Source of the DNA: a virus | Reading direction: 5' to 3' (one strand) | Length of the DNA: 35,520 nucleotides | Virus record (IMG/VR): IMGVR_UViG_3300046533_000344 | Coordinates: 1 to 35,520 of that record | Shown here: positions 22,218 through 30,187 of the stretch, piece after piece | Layout of the letters: each line of letters opens with the position of its first letter | How positions within the stretch are numbered: position 1 is the first letter of the stretch | Program-made: the position numbers and the translations under genes | Notes under the pieces: generated by a model | The model's database searches: none | Told to the model about the DNA's origin: nothing | Seen by the model: the letters and a program-made list of their open reading frames with translations, nothing else

Positions 22218-22238
22218 CTTCGTCTCCTTGGTGAGTTG

Positions 22239-22787
22239 TTATTTGAGCTTCACGTTTCGGCCTTCGAGTTTGAGGCGGTCGGCCAGGGCCTGCTGGTCCG
22301 CCGCGTCGACGCAGGACACGGACAACCAGCACGCGGTCGTCTCGCCCTTCGCGATCTTCTTGGTTTCCTTGATCTGCGCGCGCACCTGGTCGCGCGTGAG
22401 ATGTTCCGCCTCGGCCTTGTCGAGCCAGGCGTCCTGCTGGTCCGGTTCCAGCGGCGCGACCTCCTGATGAATCGCGAACGGGAGCGACTCGCGCCGACGG
22501 CTCGGAGGAATCGCGCGCGCGACCCAGGCCAGGTTGTCCGCCGTCCCAGACTCGTAGTCGACCGCGTCGAGGAACTGGCTGTACGTCTCCGGGAAGGTGA
22601 CCTCGCCGAACGCCAGCAGATCGCCGACCCAGAACGGACTCGCCCGGTGCGCGTGCTTGGCCCAGGCCAGCGTCTCGCCCCACTCCTCGACGGTCATGTC
22701 CTCGGTCGCGACGACACGGTTGCCCTCGAACTCGAACTTCCCAATCGTGAACGGAGCGACCTCTAGGGCCTCAGCGACAGCTTCCAT
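22239..22787 (-). CDS. conserved phage protein, ParB/plasmid-like helical region (182 aa)
   Basis: The start is taken as the ATG at 22785-22787, six bases after GGAG; an ATG two codons earlier is inside the spacer. The pattern VARAIPPSRRRESLPFAIHQ then EQDAWLDKAE-like (PDQQDAWLDKAEAEHLTRDQ) is conserved in phage and plasmid proteins with a DNA-binding helical domain. The N-terminal half has FWVGDLLAFGEVTF. It may take part in replication or partition; no catalytic motif. Confidence 0.6.
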   Translation of the reverse strand: MEAVAEALEVAPFTIGKFEFEGNRVVATEDMTVEEWGETLAWAKHAHRASPFWVGDLLAFGEVTFPETYSQFLDAVDYESGTADNLAWVARAIPPSRRRESLPFAIHQEVAPLEPDQQDAWLDKAEAEHLTRDQVRAQIKETKKIAKGETTACWLSVSCVDAADQQALADRLKLEGRNVKLK

Positions 22788-22789
22788 CG

Positions 22790-23248
22790 TCATCTCCTAG
22801 CGCCGAACACTTCGCCCAGCACTTGAATCGCCCGGCCACTATATATCATATCAGTAGTGAAACGCAAGAGCCGATATCCAGCCAGCGTGAGCGCATTATA
22901 CTTCTCGATGTCGTTCACGTACCCCTGCCCGAAGTTGTGCCGAGACTTCTGCCATGTCCCGCCCTCGACCTCGACGACCAGGCGACGGACAGCCCAGTAG
23001 AAGTCCACCTGCCACTTGCGCCCAGGAATCAGACGGACCTCGCGCTCTGGAGCCGGGATGCCATCCGAGTTGAGCTGGAGCAGGAGCGCCTCCTCGCCAG
23101 GACTCGGCGCGCGCTTCGCCTTGCGCCGCTCGACCGGCGTTTCCTCCGGCCAGTCGCGGACGACCTCGGCCCGCTTCAGATCGGCGCGCGGTTTCGGGAG
23201 CCGCCGCTTGAGTCGCATCACGTCGGCCTCGGTCCAGCGTTGCGTCAT
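22790..23248 (-). CDS. Vsr/DUF559-like endonuclease (152 aa)
   Basis: Nuclease of the PD-(D/E)xK fold related to Vsr. After an N-terminal basic helix, SPGEEALLLQLNSDG supplies the first Glu. REVRLIPGRKWQVDFYWAVR gives the catalytic Asp (about 82) and LVVEVEGGTW the ExE (93, 95). KYNALTLAGYRLLRFTTDMI is the usual late strand. The gene starts with ATG overlapping the upstream stop, and its TGA lies inside the SD of the next gene. Probably acts on branched or mismatched DNA in phage recombination. Confidence 0.8.
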   Translation of the reverse strand: MTQRWTEADVMRLKRRLPKPRADLKRAEVVRDWPEETPVERRKAKRAPSPGEEALLLQLNSDGIPAPEREVRLIPGRKWQVDFYWAVRRLVVEVEGGTWQKSRHNFGQGYVNDIEKYNALTLAGYRLLRFTTDMIYSGRAIQVLGEVFGARR

Positions 23249-23439
23249 GCAGGACTCCACGTCGTCGAGCACCACGTACAGAAGAACTCGCCAGACGGTT
23301 TCGCGATGGCCCCGGTCTGTTGACAGCTCGGACATCTCGCCGACGTGAGGCGCGAGCGCTCGGCCTTGTCCTTCGGCAGCTTCATCATCGGCCGCGCGCC
23401 GGGCCGACGGAGGCCCAACTTCTCGTTGATCTTGCTCAT
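23245..23439 (-). CDS. zinc-ribbon protein (64 aa)
   Basis: Two CxxC pairs (CPSCQQTG and CTWCSTTW) form a zinc ribbon after a basic start (MSKINEKLGLRRPGARPMMK). Overlaps both neighbours by ATGA. May bind nucleic acid. No family named. Confidence 0.65.
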   Translation of the reverse strand: MSKINEKLGLRRPGARPMMKLPKDKAERSRLTSARCPSCQQTGAIAKPSGEFFCTWCSTTWSPA

Positions 23440-23684
23440 CGCCAGCCCGCGTCGTAGAGGTCAACCTGCATCTGGAGGTTCAACCAGAACTCCGGCGTCG
23501 TCTTCGTGTACTGCGCGAAGATGAGCGCCACGCGCGTCGACACATTCCGCCGACCGTGGATGATGTCGCCGAGGTACGTCGCCGCGATGCCCATCTTCCG
23601 CGCGGCGTCCTGCTGGGTCTCGGATAGAAACTGCTCAATGAAGACCTGACCGGGAGGCGTCGGCTCGCGCTGCTTCGGCGTCAT
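23436..23684 (-). CDS. HigA-like XRE antitoxin (82 aa)
   Basis: Helix-turn-helix protein of the HigA type: PGQVFIEQFLSETQQDAARK, then GIAATYLGDIIHGRRNVSTR, then LIFAQYTKTTPEFWLNLQMQ, the family's 'TPEFWLNLQ' end. HigA is usually cotranscribed with the HigB toxin, but neither neighbour looks like a toxin. It could repress phage genes or neutralise a host toxin. Coupled to both neighbours. Confidence 0.85.
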   Translation of the reverse strand: MTPKQREPTPPGQVFIEQFLSETQQDAARKMGIAATYLGDIIHGRRNVSTRVALIFAQYTKTTPEFWLNLQMQVDLYDAGWR

Positions 23685-24088
23685 GCGACCTCTGTGCTCT
23701 GGACGATGCCCATGAACCTGCGCGCGTCCCTGAAGCGCAGCTTGATCCGCCGCTCAGTCACGTCGCGATGGCAAACGTGGCAGAGTCTTCCGCAAACTAA
23801 AATATTGAAGCGGAGGTATGGAGCCATCCCGCGTGTCGCCGAACGTGGCGGATCTTCGTGCATTTCATCCGGCCTTCCATCGCACTCGCCGCGCCTGAGA
23901 CCAGCGCAGACCTGACAGCGCTCGTGCAGGAGGAAGACGATCTCATGGGTCTGCTGGATGATAGCCGCTTCGAGCGCGTCGGCTTGGTCCTTCTTCTCGG
24001 CGCGCGTCTGGCCGATGCCGAACGCCGCCGTCTGCTTGTACTGCTGGAGCGCCGAGCGTGCGCGCGTCAGCTTCTTCTTCGGCCTCAC
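23681..24088 (-). CDS. HNH-like zinc nuclease protein (135 aa)
   Basis: GTG at 24086-24088 overlaps the upstream stop (GTGA). A basic helical N-terminus (RPKKKLTRARSALQQYKQTA) is followed by RCQVCAGLRRGECDGRPDEM, then EDPPRSATRGMAPYLRF, then GRLCHVCHRDVTERRIKL. The layout CxxC ... H ... CxxCH is that of NinG-like or HNH recombination nucleases. The central HH of a classical HNH is only partly visible (EMHED), so catalytic activity is uncertain. Confidence 0.65.
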   Translation of the reverse strand: MRPKKKLTRARSALQQYKQTAAFGIGQTRAEKKDQADALEAAIIQQTHEIVFLLHERCQVCAGLRRGECDGRPDEMHEDPPRSATRGMAPYLRFNILVCGRLCHVCHRDVTERRIKLRFRDARRFMGIVQSTEVA

Positions 24089-24321
24089 ATGACCCGCCTT
24101 CCGTCGGTCGCTTGGTCGTTCCGTTTGATGTGTAGCACAGCTCCGCTGAAGTCTGCATCGAGCGCGACCAGCGGACAGCCTGTCGAGCCGTCGAGCCGGT
24201 AGGTTGTCCCGCAGGACCGGCAGACGAAGTCGCCGACGCGCAGCACCATCCGATTGTCTTGGTCGAGGCCGAGGCTCCAGCCTAACTTCAGGTCTGGCGC
24301 AGCGCAGCACAGCTCAGTCAT
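24085..24321 (-). CDS. zinc-binding protein (78 aa)
   Basis: Starts MTELCCAAPDLKLGWSLGL, with CRSCGTTYRL in the centre and STGCPLVALD. The CxxC plus flanking Cys suggest one zinc site. It overlaps both neighbours. Function unknown. Confidence 0.6.
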   Translation of the reverse strand: MTELCCAAPDLKLGWSLGLDQDNRMVLRVGDFVCRSCGTTYRLDGSTGCPLVALDADFSGAVLHIKRNDQATDGRRVM

Positions 24322-24503
24322 ACGTCATGCTTCAATCTGCCGAGGATCATGTGCTCCACGGCCTGCTGTTGTTTCGGCGTGACGACGCCGGACGCGACCA
24401 TCGTCGCCCGGATGCCCGTCATCGTCTCGCGACACCAGTCGTACTTGCCGGTCGCTAGATGCCGGTCGATGACGTCGATGTAGTACTCGGCTGACGGCTT
24501 CAT
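24318..24503 (-). CDS. helical phage protein (61 aa)
   Basis: Sequence MKPSAEYYIDVIDRHLATGK, then YDWCRETMTGIRATMVASGV, then TPKQQQAVEHMI. This three-helix pattern (a 'YxW--- T--GI---V--G-VT--Q' motif) appears as a small domain in many phage proteins. Function unknown. Its start repeats the junction sequence found at the previous gene start. Confidence 0.6.
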   Translation of the reverse strand: MKPSAEYYIDVIDRHLATGKYDWCRETMTGIRATMVASGVVTPKQQQAVEHMILGRLKHDV

Positions 24504-24973
24504 TCGAGGTCGATCTTTCTGGTCTTCCCGTCCGGGAGGACCGGGTCCACGTAGGGTTCAGGCTTCGGCTTTTTGACCGGCGGGAACTTCGGCACGCGCC
24601 CGCCGCCGTCGAACTCGTACTCCTCGTCTGGCGCTTCGTGCGAGACCGACACGCTCGGCGACGGCGAGTACGAGAAGTCCGAATGCGAACCTGACTCCGA
24701 CTCCGAGTACTCCGGGTCCAGCGTGACACCGGCCGGGATATGCTTCGCCGCCGACAGGACGCCGTAGACTTGCTGCTTCGCCAGCATCACTGCCTCGTCG
24801 CTCGCGTCGCCAACGCCGACGGCCTTCGCGCTCCAATCGCTCGGATGGCCGTAGGTCTGCTGGCAGTGGTCGCAGAAGACGAACCGCCCGCCGCTGTAGA
24901 GCGCCCACTCCGGTTGATGGAACAGGATACACCGCAAGCGCGACGCCGCCGTGATTAGCTTGCCGGGCTTCAT
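24500..24973 (-). CDS. Cys-containing protein with Ser/Glu-rich linker and shared tail (157 aa)
   Basis: N-terminus MKPGKLITAASRLRCILFHQ, a zinc-type FVFCDHCQQTYGH, then a low-complexity acidic and Ser-rich segment (YSESESGSHSDFSYSPSPSV). It ends VLPDGKTRKIDLE, almost the same as the end of the next upstream gene. The linker suggests a tethered two-domain protein. Function unknown. Confidence 0.6.
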   Translation of the reverse strand: MKPGKLITAASRLRCILFHQPEWALYSGGRFVFCDHCQQTYGHPSDWSAKAVGVGDASDEAVMLAKQQVYGVLSAAKHIPAGVTLDPEYSESESGSHSDFSYSPSPSVSVSHEAPDEEYEFDGGGRVPKFPPVKKPKPEPYVDPVLPDGKTRKIDLE

Positions 24974-25557
24974 TCGAGGTCAATCAGCCGCGTCTTGCCG
25001 TCGGCGAGGACCGGCTCAGGCTCCGGCTTCTTCGGCTCGATGACCTGGCGCGTCGCCCTTGGAGCAGGAACCAGTACCGCCTCGTTATTCCACGCCGGGT
25101 CGTAGGCGCTGTAGCCTGACGCGACCAGCGGGTAGACCTTCGGCTTCTGGAGACCAGAGACCCACTTCTTGACCGAGTCACTTAACGTTGTCACGTCTAT
25201 CGGCGCGTCGAGGATGACCGTCGCCGTCCCGTCGTCTGGATGGTTCTCGTGGTTCCGAAGCGCCAGGCCAAGGTGCCACGGTGAGCACGCGACGATGGTC
25301 TTCCCGGTCTGCTTACTGACCTCAGAGCAGCGCGCCTGGAAGCCGTCGACGTCGACGCCGCAGACCGGACACGCGATGTCCTGGTGCTCGATGCCCGCCT
25401 GCTCGCGCGCCGCCTTGACCGCCTCCTTGATGTGGTCGTTCGAGCATGCCTCCAGCTTGACGCCGTTGACCTGGGCCTCCCAGACGCCGCCCGTCAGGAA
25501 GCCGTGGCAGTACGAGCAGCGCCGAGCCGGAGGAGCCTTCGGAGACTCCAGGCCCAT
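24970..25557 (-). CDS. zinc-finger protein with shared IDLE tail (195 aa)
   Basis: ATG at 25555-25557 overlaps the stop of the cold-shock gene (TAATG). A first zinc motif RCSYCHGFLTGG and a second CPVCGVDVDGFQARCSEV are seen, then beta-rich YPLVASGYSAYDPAWNNEAV, a Pro/Glu linker and the tail VLADGKTRLIDLE. Probably a nucleic-acid or protein binding factor. No family recognised. Confidence 0.6.
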   Translation of the reverse strand: MGLESPKAPPARRCSYCHGFLTGGVWEAQVNGVKLEACSNDHIKEAVKAAREQAGIEHQDIACPVCGVDVDGFQARCSEVSKQTGKTIVACSPWHLGLALRNHENHPDDGTATVILDAPIDVTTLSDSVKKWVSGLQKPKVYPLVASGYSAYDPAWNNEAVLVPAPRATRQVIEPKKPEPEPVLADGKTRLIDLE

Positions 25558-25832
25558 TACTCGAAGATCCAGACCCTGGACGCGCGGTAGCCGTTCCCGT
25601 TGCCCTTTGTGTCCTTCGGCTTGCCGTCGTCGTCGAGGACCGGGACGAACTTGCAGTCCATGTCGTTGACGACGTCCTCCCACGGAACCGGCGAGCCGGT
25701 CATCATCGACCGATGGAAGAAGAAGTCCATCCCGGTCTCCGTGTGACTGATGAAGCCGAACCCCTCGACTTGCTTCACGGCCTTGACCACACCGTTCAGC
25801 GTCGCCTTCTCCATCTCCTCCGTCAGATTCAT
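25557..25832 (-). CDS. cold-shock domain protein (91 aa)
   Basis: Single-stranded nucleic-acid binding OB fold: NGVVKAVKQVEGFGFISHTE then GMDFFFHRSMMTGSP carry the RNP1-like 'GFGFI' and RNP2-like 'FFFH' motifs. An acidic, Gly/Asn-rich insertion (LDDDGKPKDTKGNGNG) follows and the sheet ends YRASRVWIF. Phages use such proteins as RNA chaperones or ssDNA binders. The stop overlaps the ATG of the next gene. Confidence 0.85.
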   Translation of the reverse strand: MNLTEEMEKATLNGVVKAVKQVEGFGFISHTETGMDFFFHRSMMTGSPVPWEDVVNDMDCKFVPVLDDDGKPKDTKGNGNGYRASRVWIFE

Positions 25833-25833
25833 C

Positions 25834-26280
25834 TCACGCCTCCGTATGCCAGTGTTTTCGCGGTCGCCCCACTTTGTTGTAGGGCGGGTTGTGTTCGACG
25901 ATGAGCGCCTTCTCGAACTTCAGATCCTGGCGTTCCCCGGTTGACCAGTCCGTCGGCGGACGCCTCACGCTGACCGTCCAGTCGCTCCAGTTCACACAGG
26001 TCCAGCCCTTCCCGTTCGCCAGCGCGCTCCGCAATCGCAGCGCGATTGGCATCTCCGTCAGGCCGACGTACTGAACCGTGCCGTCAGGCGACCGCAGGAT
26101 GTATGCCCCCGTCGCCAGGTCCGTCCGGTCCTCCCTGCCGAAGACCGCCTTCCTCGATACGATGTCAATAATCAGGACGCGCTCACTCTCAGCGCCGCTG
26201 TCAGGAACCGCGACATAACGCGCACGAAACCGACGACAGTACCGCTCCTCGATGTCCCAAAGATCCTTAGAAGTAGCCAT
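25834..26280 (-). CDS. GIY-YIG endonuclease (148 aa)
   Basis: GIY-YIG type nuclease: ATGAYILRSPDGTVQYVGLT at about residues 56-75 supplies the GIY and YVG strands, LRLRSAL the catalytic Arg, and DLKFEKALIVEHNPPYNKVG the Glu (123) and Asn. The N-terminal 50 residues are a separate strand-rich part. It may be a homing or recombination nuclease. It has a strong SD (GGAGG, five bases before ATG) inside an AT-rich leader that is unlike the rest of the genome. Confidence 0.85.
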   Translation of the reverse strand: MATSKDLWDIEERYCRRFRARYVAVPDSGAESERVLIIDIVSRKAVFGREDRTDLATGAYILRSPDGTVQYVGLTEMPIALRLRSALANGKGWTCVNWSDWTVSVRRPPTDWSTGERQDLKFEKALIVEHNPPYNKVGRPRKHWHTEA

Positions 26281-26398
26281 AATCTCCTCCCTCTAATACT
26301 GAGAATAAAGTAAGAATACCCTACTTTAAGAAAGTTCCTTTAGAGAGAGAAGTAGAAAAGTTTCTAAAAATGGTCGTTCTTTGTTTACTCTCACTTCG
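26281..26398. other. AT-rich island after the primase gene
   Basis: A 118-base intergenic stretch with about two thirds A+T by eye in a GC-rich genome. It has a small inverted repeat (AAAGTA ... TACTTT), imperfect direct repeats (AAGAAAGTTCC / AGAAAAGTTTC) and a strong SD at its end. It may be a promoter-leader region or an easily melted origin; neither is proved. Confidence 0.5.
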
Positions 26399-28597
26399 TC
26401 AGCCTTCAAAAAGATCTTCCTTGGTTAGCTCGAAGCCCTTGTAGGCGACTGTGTTATGGACCTTCACGCGCTCGAACGGTCGACGCGCCATCAGGTTACT
26501 GAACGACTTCGACGTCATCATCTCGCGCTCCCGAATGCCCTGGGCTTCAGCCCATTTACGATAAGCGTTGTAGAGCGCTGGTAGAGAGACCACCGACGTC
26601 ACCGTCGCCGCGTCGCACCTGGTCCGCGCCTCGAAGAACTCGGCGACCGGATCTTCCCCTTGCTGGTAGACCTCCGTCGCCTCCTGGACGACCGGCGGAA
26701 TCGGCAGGCCGTGTGCCTGCCATTCGAGACAGCCTCGCACAGCCCATGCCAAGATGCCTGGCGCTTCCGCCTTCAGCGTCTGCCGTAGCGTTCGATCTTC
26801 GGCCGAGCCTTGGAACGTTCGCAGGAACGGAACCAGGCGGACCCGCCGCCAGAACCCGAAGCTGTCATCGGCGACCTTCGGCCGATGGTTCACGCCCAGC
26901 CAGATCTTCCCTTGCGGGCGAATCGTGAACGACCGGCCGTACTTGTGCTCAGCCCGGAGACTTTCGCCGCCGGTAAAGTTTTTCAGCGTGTGCTCGTTCA
27001 TCCGGCTGTTCGGCTTGATCTCGGCCGCGAAGACCAGACGCTTACCCCGGAAGTCCGCGTTGTGGAACGTGTTCTGGTCCGCGCCGTTCCCGGCGAAGAT
27101 CCGCATGTCGGCCCGATGGCCGTAGGTTCCCCAGACGGTCTCCAATGTATCAAGGAATATACTTTTGCCGTTGCTCCCGGCCCCGTAGGCGACGAAGAAA
27201 CACTGCTCGCGCATGTCGGCCGTTAGGCTGTAGCCGAGCGCCCGATGGATGTACGTGACAATCTCCAGGTTCTCCTCGAACACTTCCTCGACGAAGCGCT
27301 CCCACCTGGGACACGTCGCGTCCTTGTCGTAGGGTGTGCCAGTCTGCTGGGTGATGCAGTCGTCGAACTGCCCAGGCCGTAGCTCGCCCGTCTTCAGATC
27401 GAGCACGCCGTTCGGACAGCCCATCAGCCAGCCGTTCGAGTCCCAGGCTTCGCCGTCGCTCGCGATGGGCGTCAGCGCCCGCGCCTGGCCCATCATCGCC
27501 ACGATCTTCCCGCGCTGTTCCCGGCCCAGGGCGAACTCCGTGATGGCCTTGCGCCGGGAGTAGTCGGTCAGCTCGGTCGACGCTGCCGCCTCGGCCTGCC
27601 ACTTCCTGACGTGTTCGTGCGCCAGGCGGTAGGCGTGCTCGTCCGCGTCCGGTCGCCAGTGATGCCCTTGCCAGATCAACCACTGCTCGCGCTGGTGGTC
27701 GAACCGGACGACGTCGCCGAACCGGTCACGGAACGCCTCCGCCGCGCCCAGGTCGGTCAGGTTGTACGCGCCTGGGTCGATGACGCCCTTCGCCAGCGGG
27801 ACCGGCCCCTCGACGACAATCGGCGCGAGGCCCGCCGCCGGGACGACGTAGAGCGCCGCCGCCAGCCGGGCCTTCAGATCGTCGGCCGTGTTCCCGGCGT
27901 TCAGCCAGTCGCTGACATCGCCATGCGCGCCCAGGCCAGGGAGATCGACGACGTTCACGCCGAGGCCCGCCGCCTTCGACTTCTGCGCGACGACGTCGGC
28001 ATGGTTTTTGCCAGCTTCGTCGTTGTCTGGCAGGATGATGATCCGCGCCGCGCCCGCCGCCTTGAGCGCCTGGGACTCGCCCGCGCCCCACTTCTTCGCG
28101 CCCGCCGTCGATGTCGTGGCCGGGATGCCGACGGACCAGAGGCGATCCGCGTCCTTCTCGCCCTCGACGACGACGACGACCTCCTTGTCCTTCAGCTCGT
28201 TCAGCCGGTACGGGAGGCGCTTGACGCCGGTCATATTCCAGACCCAGCCGCCGACGCCGTCCGGCCGACGCTGGCGGAACTGCTTCCCAGGGTAGCGGCA
28301 GACCTGGTAGACGAGCGCCCCGAAGGCGTCCTTGTAGTCGTAGGTCGCGATGGGGAGCTGCTCGACCGGGTCGGTCTTCGTGAACAGGTCCGCCATGCTC
28401 AGGCCCATCGCCGACAGAATCGAGGACGGCGCGCAGCCCGCGTGACAGAAGATCAGCGCCCGGCCGTCGTCGCCCTCGTCAATCTTGAGACTTTGGACCT
28501 GGTCTTCGTGCGCCGGACAGCGACCTAACCAGCCGCCGTTGCCAGGTTTGACTCCGCCGATCTTTGTGAGTAGAGCCTCGACTGCACTTGATGGCAC
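26399..28597 (-). CDS. primase-helicase, CHC2-TOPRIM-SF3 (732 aa)
   Basis: Makes primers and unwinds the fork. N-terminal zinc motif GRCPAHEDQ (C27, H30) with FCHAGC (C51, C55); TOPRIM with VVEGEKDADR (144-152) and ILPDNDEAGK (188-197); then a D5-type SF3 helicase. SF3 Walker A is GAGSNGKS at 472-479, followed by KRLVFAAEI, and the later RPQGKIWLGVNHRP and RRVRLVPF motifs. The C-terminus is winged-helix-like (NLMARRPFERVKVHN). GTG start at 28595-28597 follows two GGAGGC copies. It is the main replication enzyme in view; I saw no DNA polymerase in the window. Confidence 0.93.
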   Translation of the reverse strand: MPSSAVEALLTKIGGVKPGNGGWLGRCPAHEDQVQSLKIDEGDDGRALIFCHAGCAPSSILSAMGLSMADLFTKTDPVEQLPIATYDYKDAFGALVYQVCRYPGKQFRQRRPDGVGGWVWNMTGVKRLPYRLNELKDKEVVVVVEGEKDADRLWSVGIPATTSTAGAKKWGAGESQALKAAGAARIIILPDNDEAGKNHADVVAQKSKAAGLGVNVVDLPGLGAHGDVSDWLNAGNTADDLKARLAAALYVVPAAGLAPIVVEGPVPLAKGVIDPGAYNLTDLGAAEAFRDRFGDVVRFDHQREQWLIWQGHHWRPDADEHAYRLAHEHVRKWQAEAAASTELTDYSRRKAITEFALGREQRGKIVAMMGQARALTPIASDGEAWDSNGWLMGCPNGVLDLKTGELRPGQFDDCITQQTGTPYDKDATCPRWERFVEEVFEENLEIVTYIHRALGYSLTADMREQCFFVAYGAGSNGKSIFLDTLETVWGTYGHRADMRIFAGNGADQNTFHNADFRGKRLVFAAEIKPNSRMNEHTLKNFTGGESLRAEHKYGRSFTIRPQGKIWLGVNHRPKVADDSFGFWRRVRLVPFLRTFQGSAEDRTLRQTLKAEAPGILAWAVRGCLEWQAHGLPIPPVVQEATEVYQQGEDPVAEFFEARTRCDAATVTSVVSLPALYNAYRKWAEAQGIREREMMTSKSFSNLMARRPFERVKVHNTVAYKGFELTKEDLFEG

Positions 28598-28685
28598 GCC
28601 TCCGCCTCCAGCCCCAGGTTCGTAGTGTCACAGATGAAGACCGCGAGCCGGAGGGAAGCCGGGACGCCAGGGAAGAATAAAGTCA

Positions 28686-29534
28686 TCATCGTCGTCGTCT
28701 CACGCCCGCGTGGACAGGCACAGCCCGCACGCCAGGATAGGCTTTCTCGACTTGCTCCTTGAGCGCCGTGGCCTGCTTGTTGAGCTGAGGCCCCAGCGCG
28801 TCCATCAGAGGCTCGATGTCAAGATGGCAGCGCCCGGCGAGCCAGGCTTCCATCAGCAGCTTGAAGTCGAAGACCTCGGCGGACCAGGTCGTCCGCACGC
28901 TCGCGCCTGCTATCGGTGCGGGCCGACGCTCGATCTCCACAGGTGCGGCCTTAACCTGGACGGCCGCGACGGCCGCGCTCTCCTGGCGGAAGGCTTCCGC
29001 GAGCGCCGGGTTCGGCTCGGCCTCCGCGATCCGCTCGTAGGTTGCCGCCTTCGCCGCCTGGGCCGCGCGTGCCGCCGCGTCAGCGGCCTCCTGGTCGCGT
29101 CGCTGCTTCTCCCTGGCCAGTCTGTCCTGCTCGACCTTGAACGCGCCCAGGCGTCGCGACAGGGCCTGCTTGACCGGCTCCAGCGGCTTGGCGACCTCGC
29201 CCTCCAGCGCCCGGACGGTGTTGACCAGGGTGTTCAGCGGCCCCTTGAACCTGGCGTAGTGCTCGACGATCTTGAGCTGAAGGTCTCCCAGTTCCTGGAT
29301 GACCTCGAAGCCCCGCTTGTTCGCGTCCTCGTCGACGACCAGTAGCTCGGTCGCCGTCGCGATGAGGATCTCGTCGTCGATGGACAGCTCGAAGGCGTTC
29401 GCCTTGAGCGCCGCGACCAGGCCGTCGAGCGCCGCCTGGCTGGTCAGCTTGTTGTTGAGGATCGTCAGCGCGTCCGGGTCGCGCGCCACTTCGATGTCAG
29501 GTAATGCTCGGCCGTGGTCTTCCATCTTCGTCAT
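28686..29534 (-). CDS. coiled-coil phage protein (282 aa)
   Basis: Starts MTKMEDHGRALPDIEVARDP, though an ATG three codons later (MEDHG) is nine bases from the SD and may be the true start. A helical half follows (NTVRALEGEVAKPLEPVKQA) and then a basic coiled coil (KVEQDRLAREKQRRDQEAAD). A C-terminal domain holds TTWSAEVFDFKLLMEAW and ends HAGVRRRR. This layout is common in phages beside annealing proteins and nucleases. Function unknown. It overlaps the nuclease gene by 38 bases. Confidence 0.65.
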   Translation of the reverse strand: MTKMEDHGRALPDIEVARDPDALTILNNKLTSQAALDGLVAALKANAFELSIDDEILIATATELLVVDEDANKRGFEVIQELGDLQLKIVEHYARFKGPLNTLVNTVRALEGEVAKPLEPVKQALSRRLGAFKVEQDRLAREKQRRDQEAADAAARAAQAAKAATYERIAEAEPNPALAEAFRQESAAVAAVQVKAAPVEIERRPAPIAGASVRTTWSAEVFDFKLLMEAWLAGRCHLDIEPLMDALGPQLNKQATALKEQVEKAYPGVRAVPVHAGVRRRR

Positions 29535-30057
29535 CTCCTCCGTGTGTCCGTGGTATCCAGTAGTCGCCGTCGTTCGTGACCATGTCTATCGCCGACGCCC
29601 GATCATACTCGAAGCGCCGATGGTCGGCCGGGTCCTCGTATAACTGCAAGCCGTACTTGCCGTTAGCGCCCAGGTAGCAGGCCCAGCGCGCGCCGGTCGG
29701 GTGCAGCGCGTTGTACGCCGCGAGCTGCTGTCCGTGCCAGGCCGACCTCCCGCCCGTCTTGAAGTCGAGGATGGCCCGCGTCCCGAACAGGTTCGAGCAG
29801 ACCCGGTCGATCCGTCCCGCCAGGCAGTCCGCCTGCACCTCCAGCTCCGTCGCCTCGTAGGTCGGCCGGACGATAGCGAGGAACATCTGGTACGCCTCGA
29901 CATAACCCCAGAGGCCCTCCGGCACGTTCAGCGACTCGCCCCGGTCCATCGCCTCCGTCAAGCTGTGAACCGCCTGGCCCCGCGCCGCCGCCTCCGGCGA
30001 GAACCAGGTCTTGTCAATCCGACCGGCGAGCGTCAGGACTTGCGTGACCGATATCAA
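29497..30057 (-). CDS. Cas4/RecB-like PD-(D/E)xK nuclease (186 aa)
   Basis: Single-domain exonuclease-type protein. The start MISVTQVLTLAGRIDKTWFS and RGQAVH (H31) match the family entrance. Catalytic residues are D84 in AGRIDRVC and D98-x-K100 in AILDFKTGG, then motif GQQLAAYNA (Q110, Y115). Such enzymes process ends for annealing recombination. TTG is the apparent start codon. It lies two genes downstream of the annealing-like protein, which fits an exonuclease-annealase pair. Confidence 0.85.
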   Translation of the reverse strand: MISVTQVLTLAGRIDKTWFSPEAAARGQAVHSLTEAMDRGESLNVPEGLWGYVEAYQMFLAIVRPTYEATELEVQADCLAGRIDRVCSNLFGTRAILDFKTGGRSAWHGQQLAAYNALHPTGARWACYLGANGKYGLQLYEDPADHRRFEYDRASAIDMVTNDGDYWIPRTHGGDDEDGRPRPSIT

Positions 30058-30097
30058 CGGTCGTCCGTCAGCCCGCCGGTAGCGGACAGGTAAGCGC

Positions 30098-30187
30098 TCA
30101 GTCAGGACCGAACCTCTGCGCCAGGACCCAGAGCAGGACCAGCGACAGCACCGCCGTCAGGACGCCGCCCGCGATGTAGGCCAGCAT
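30098..30187 (-). CDS. single-span membrane microprotein (29 aa)
   Basis: ATG at 30185-30187 overlaps the upstream stop (TGATG). The product is one hydrophobic helix (YIAGGVLTAVLSLVLLWVLA) between ML and AQRFGPD. Function unknown. Confidence 0.5.
   Translation of the reverse strand: MLAYIAGGVLTAVLSLVLLWVLAQRFGPD

Noticed and set aside
22840-22867. Promoter-like TTGCGT and TATATA inside the Vsr-like gene end
   Set aside because: Spacing is 16 and the -35 is poor; it lies in coding sequence and the next gene has a good coupled start.
28525-28689. 54-codon frame before the primase (starts with ATG overlapping an upstream stop)
   Set aside because: It overlaps the primase start by 73 bases, lacks a clear SD and has no recognisable feature; left as a weak possibility.
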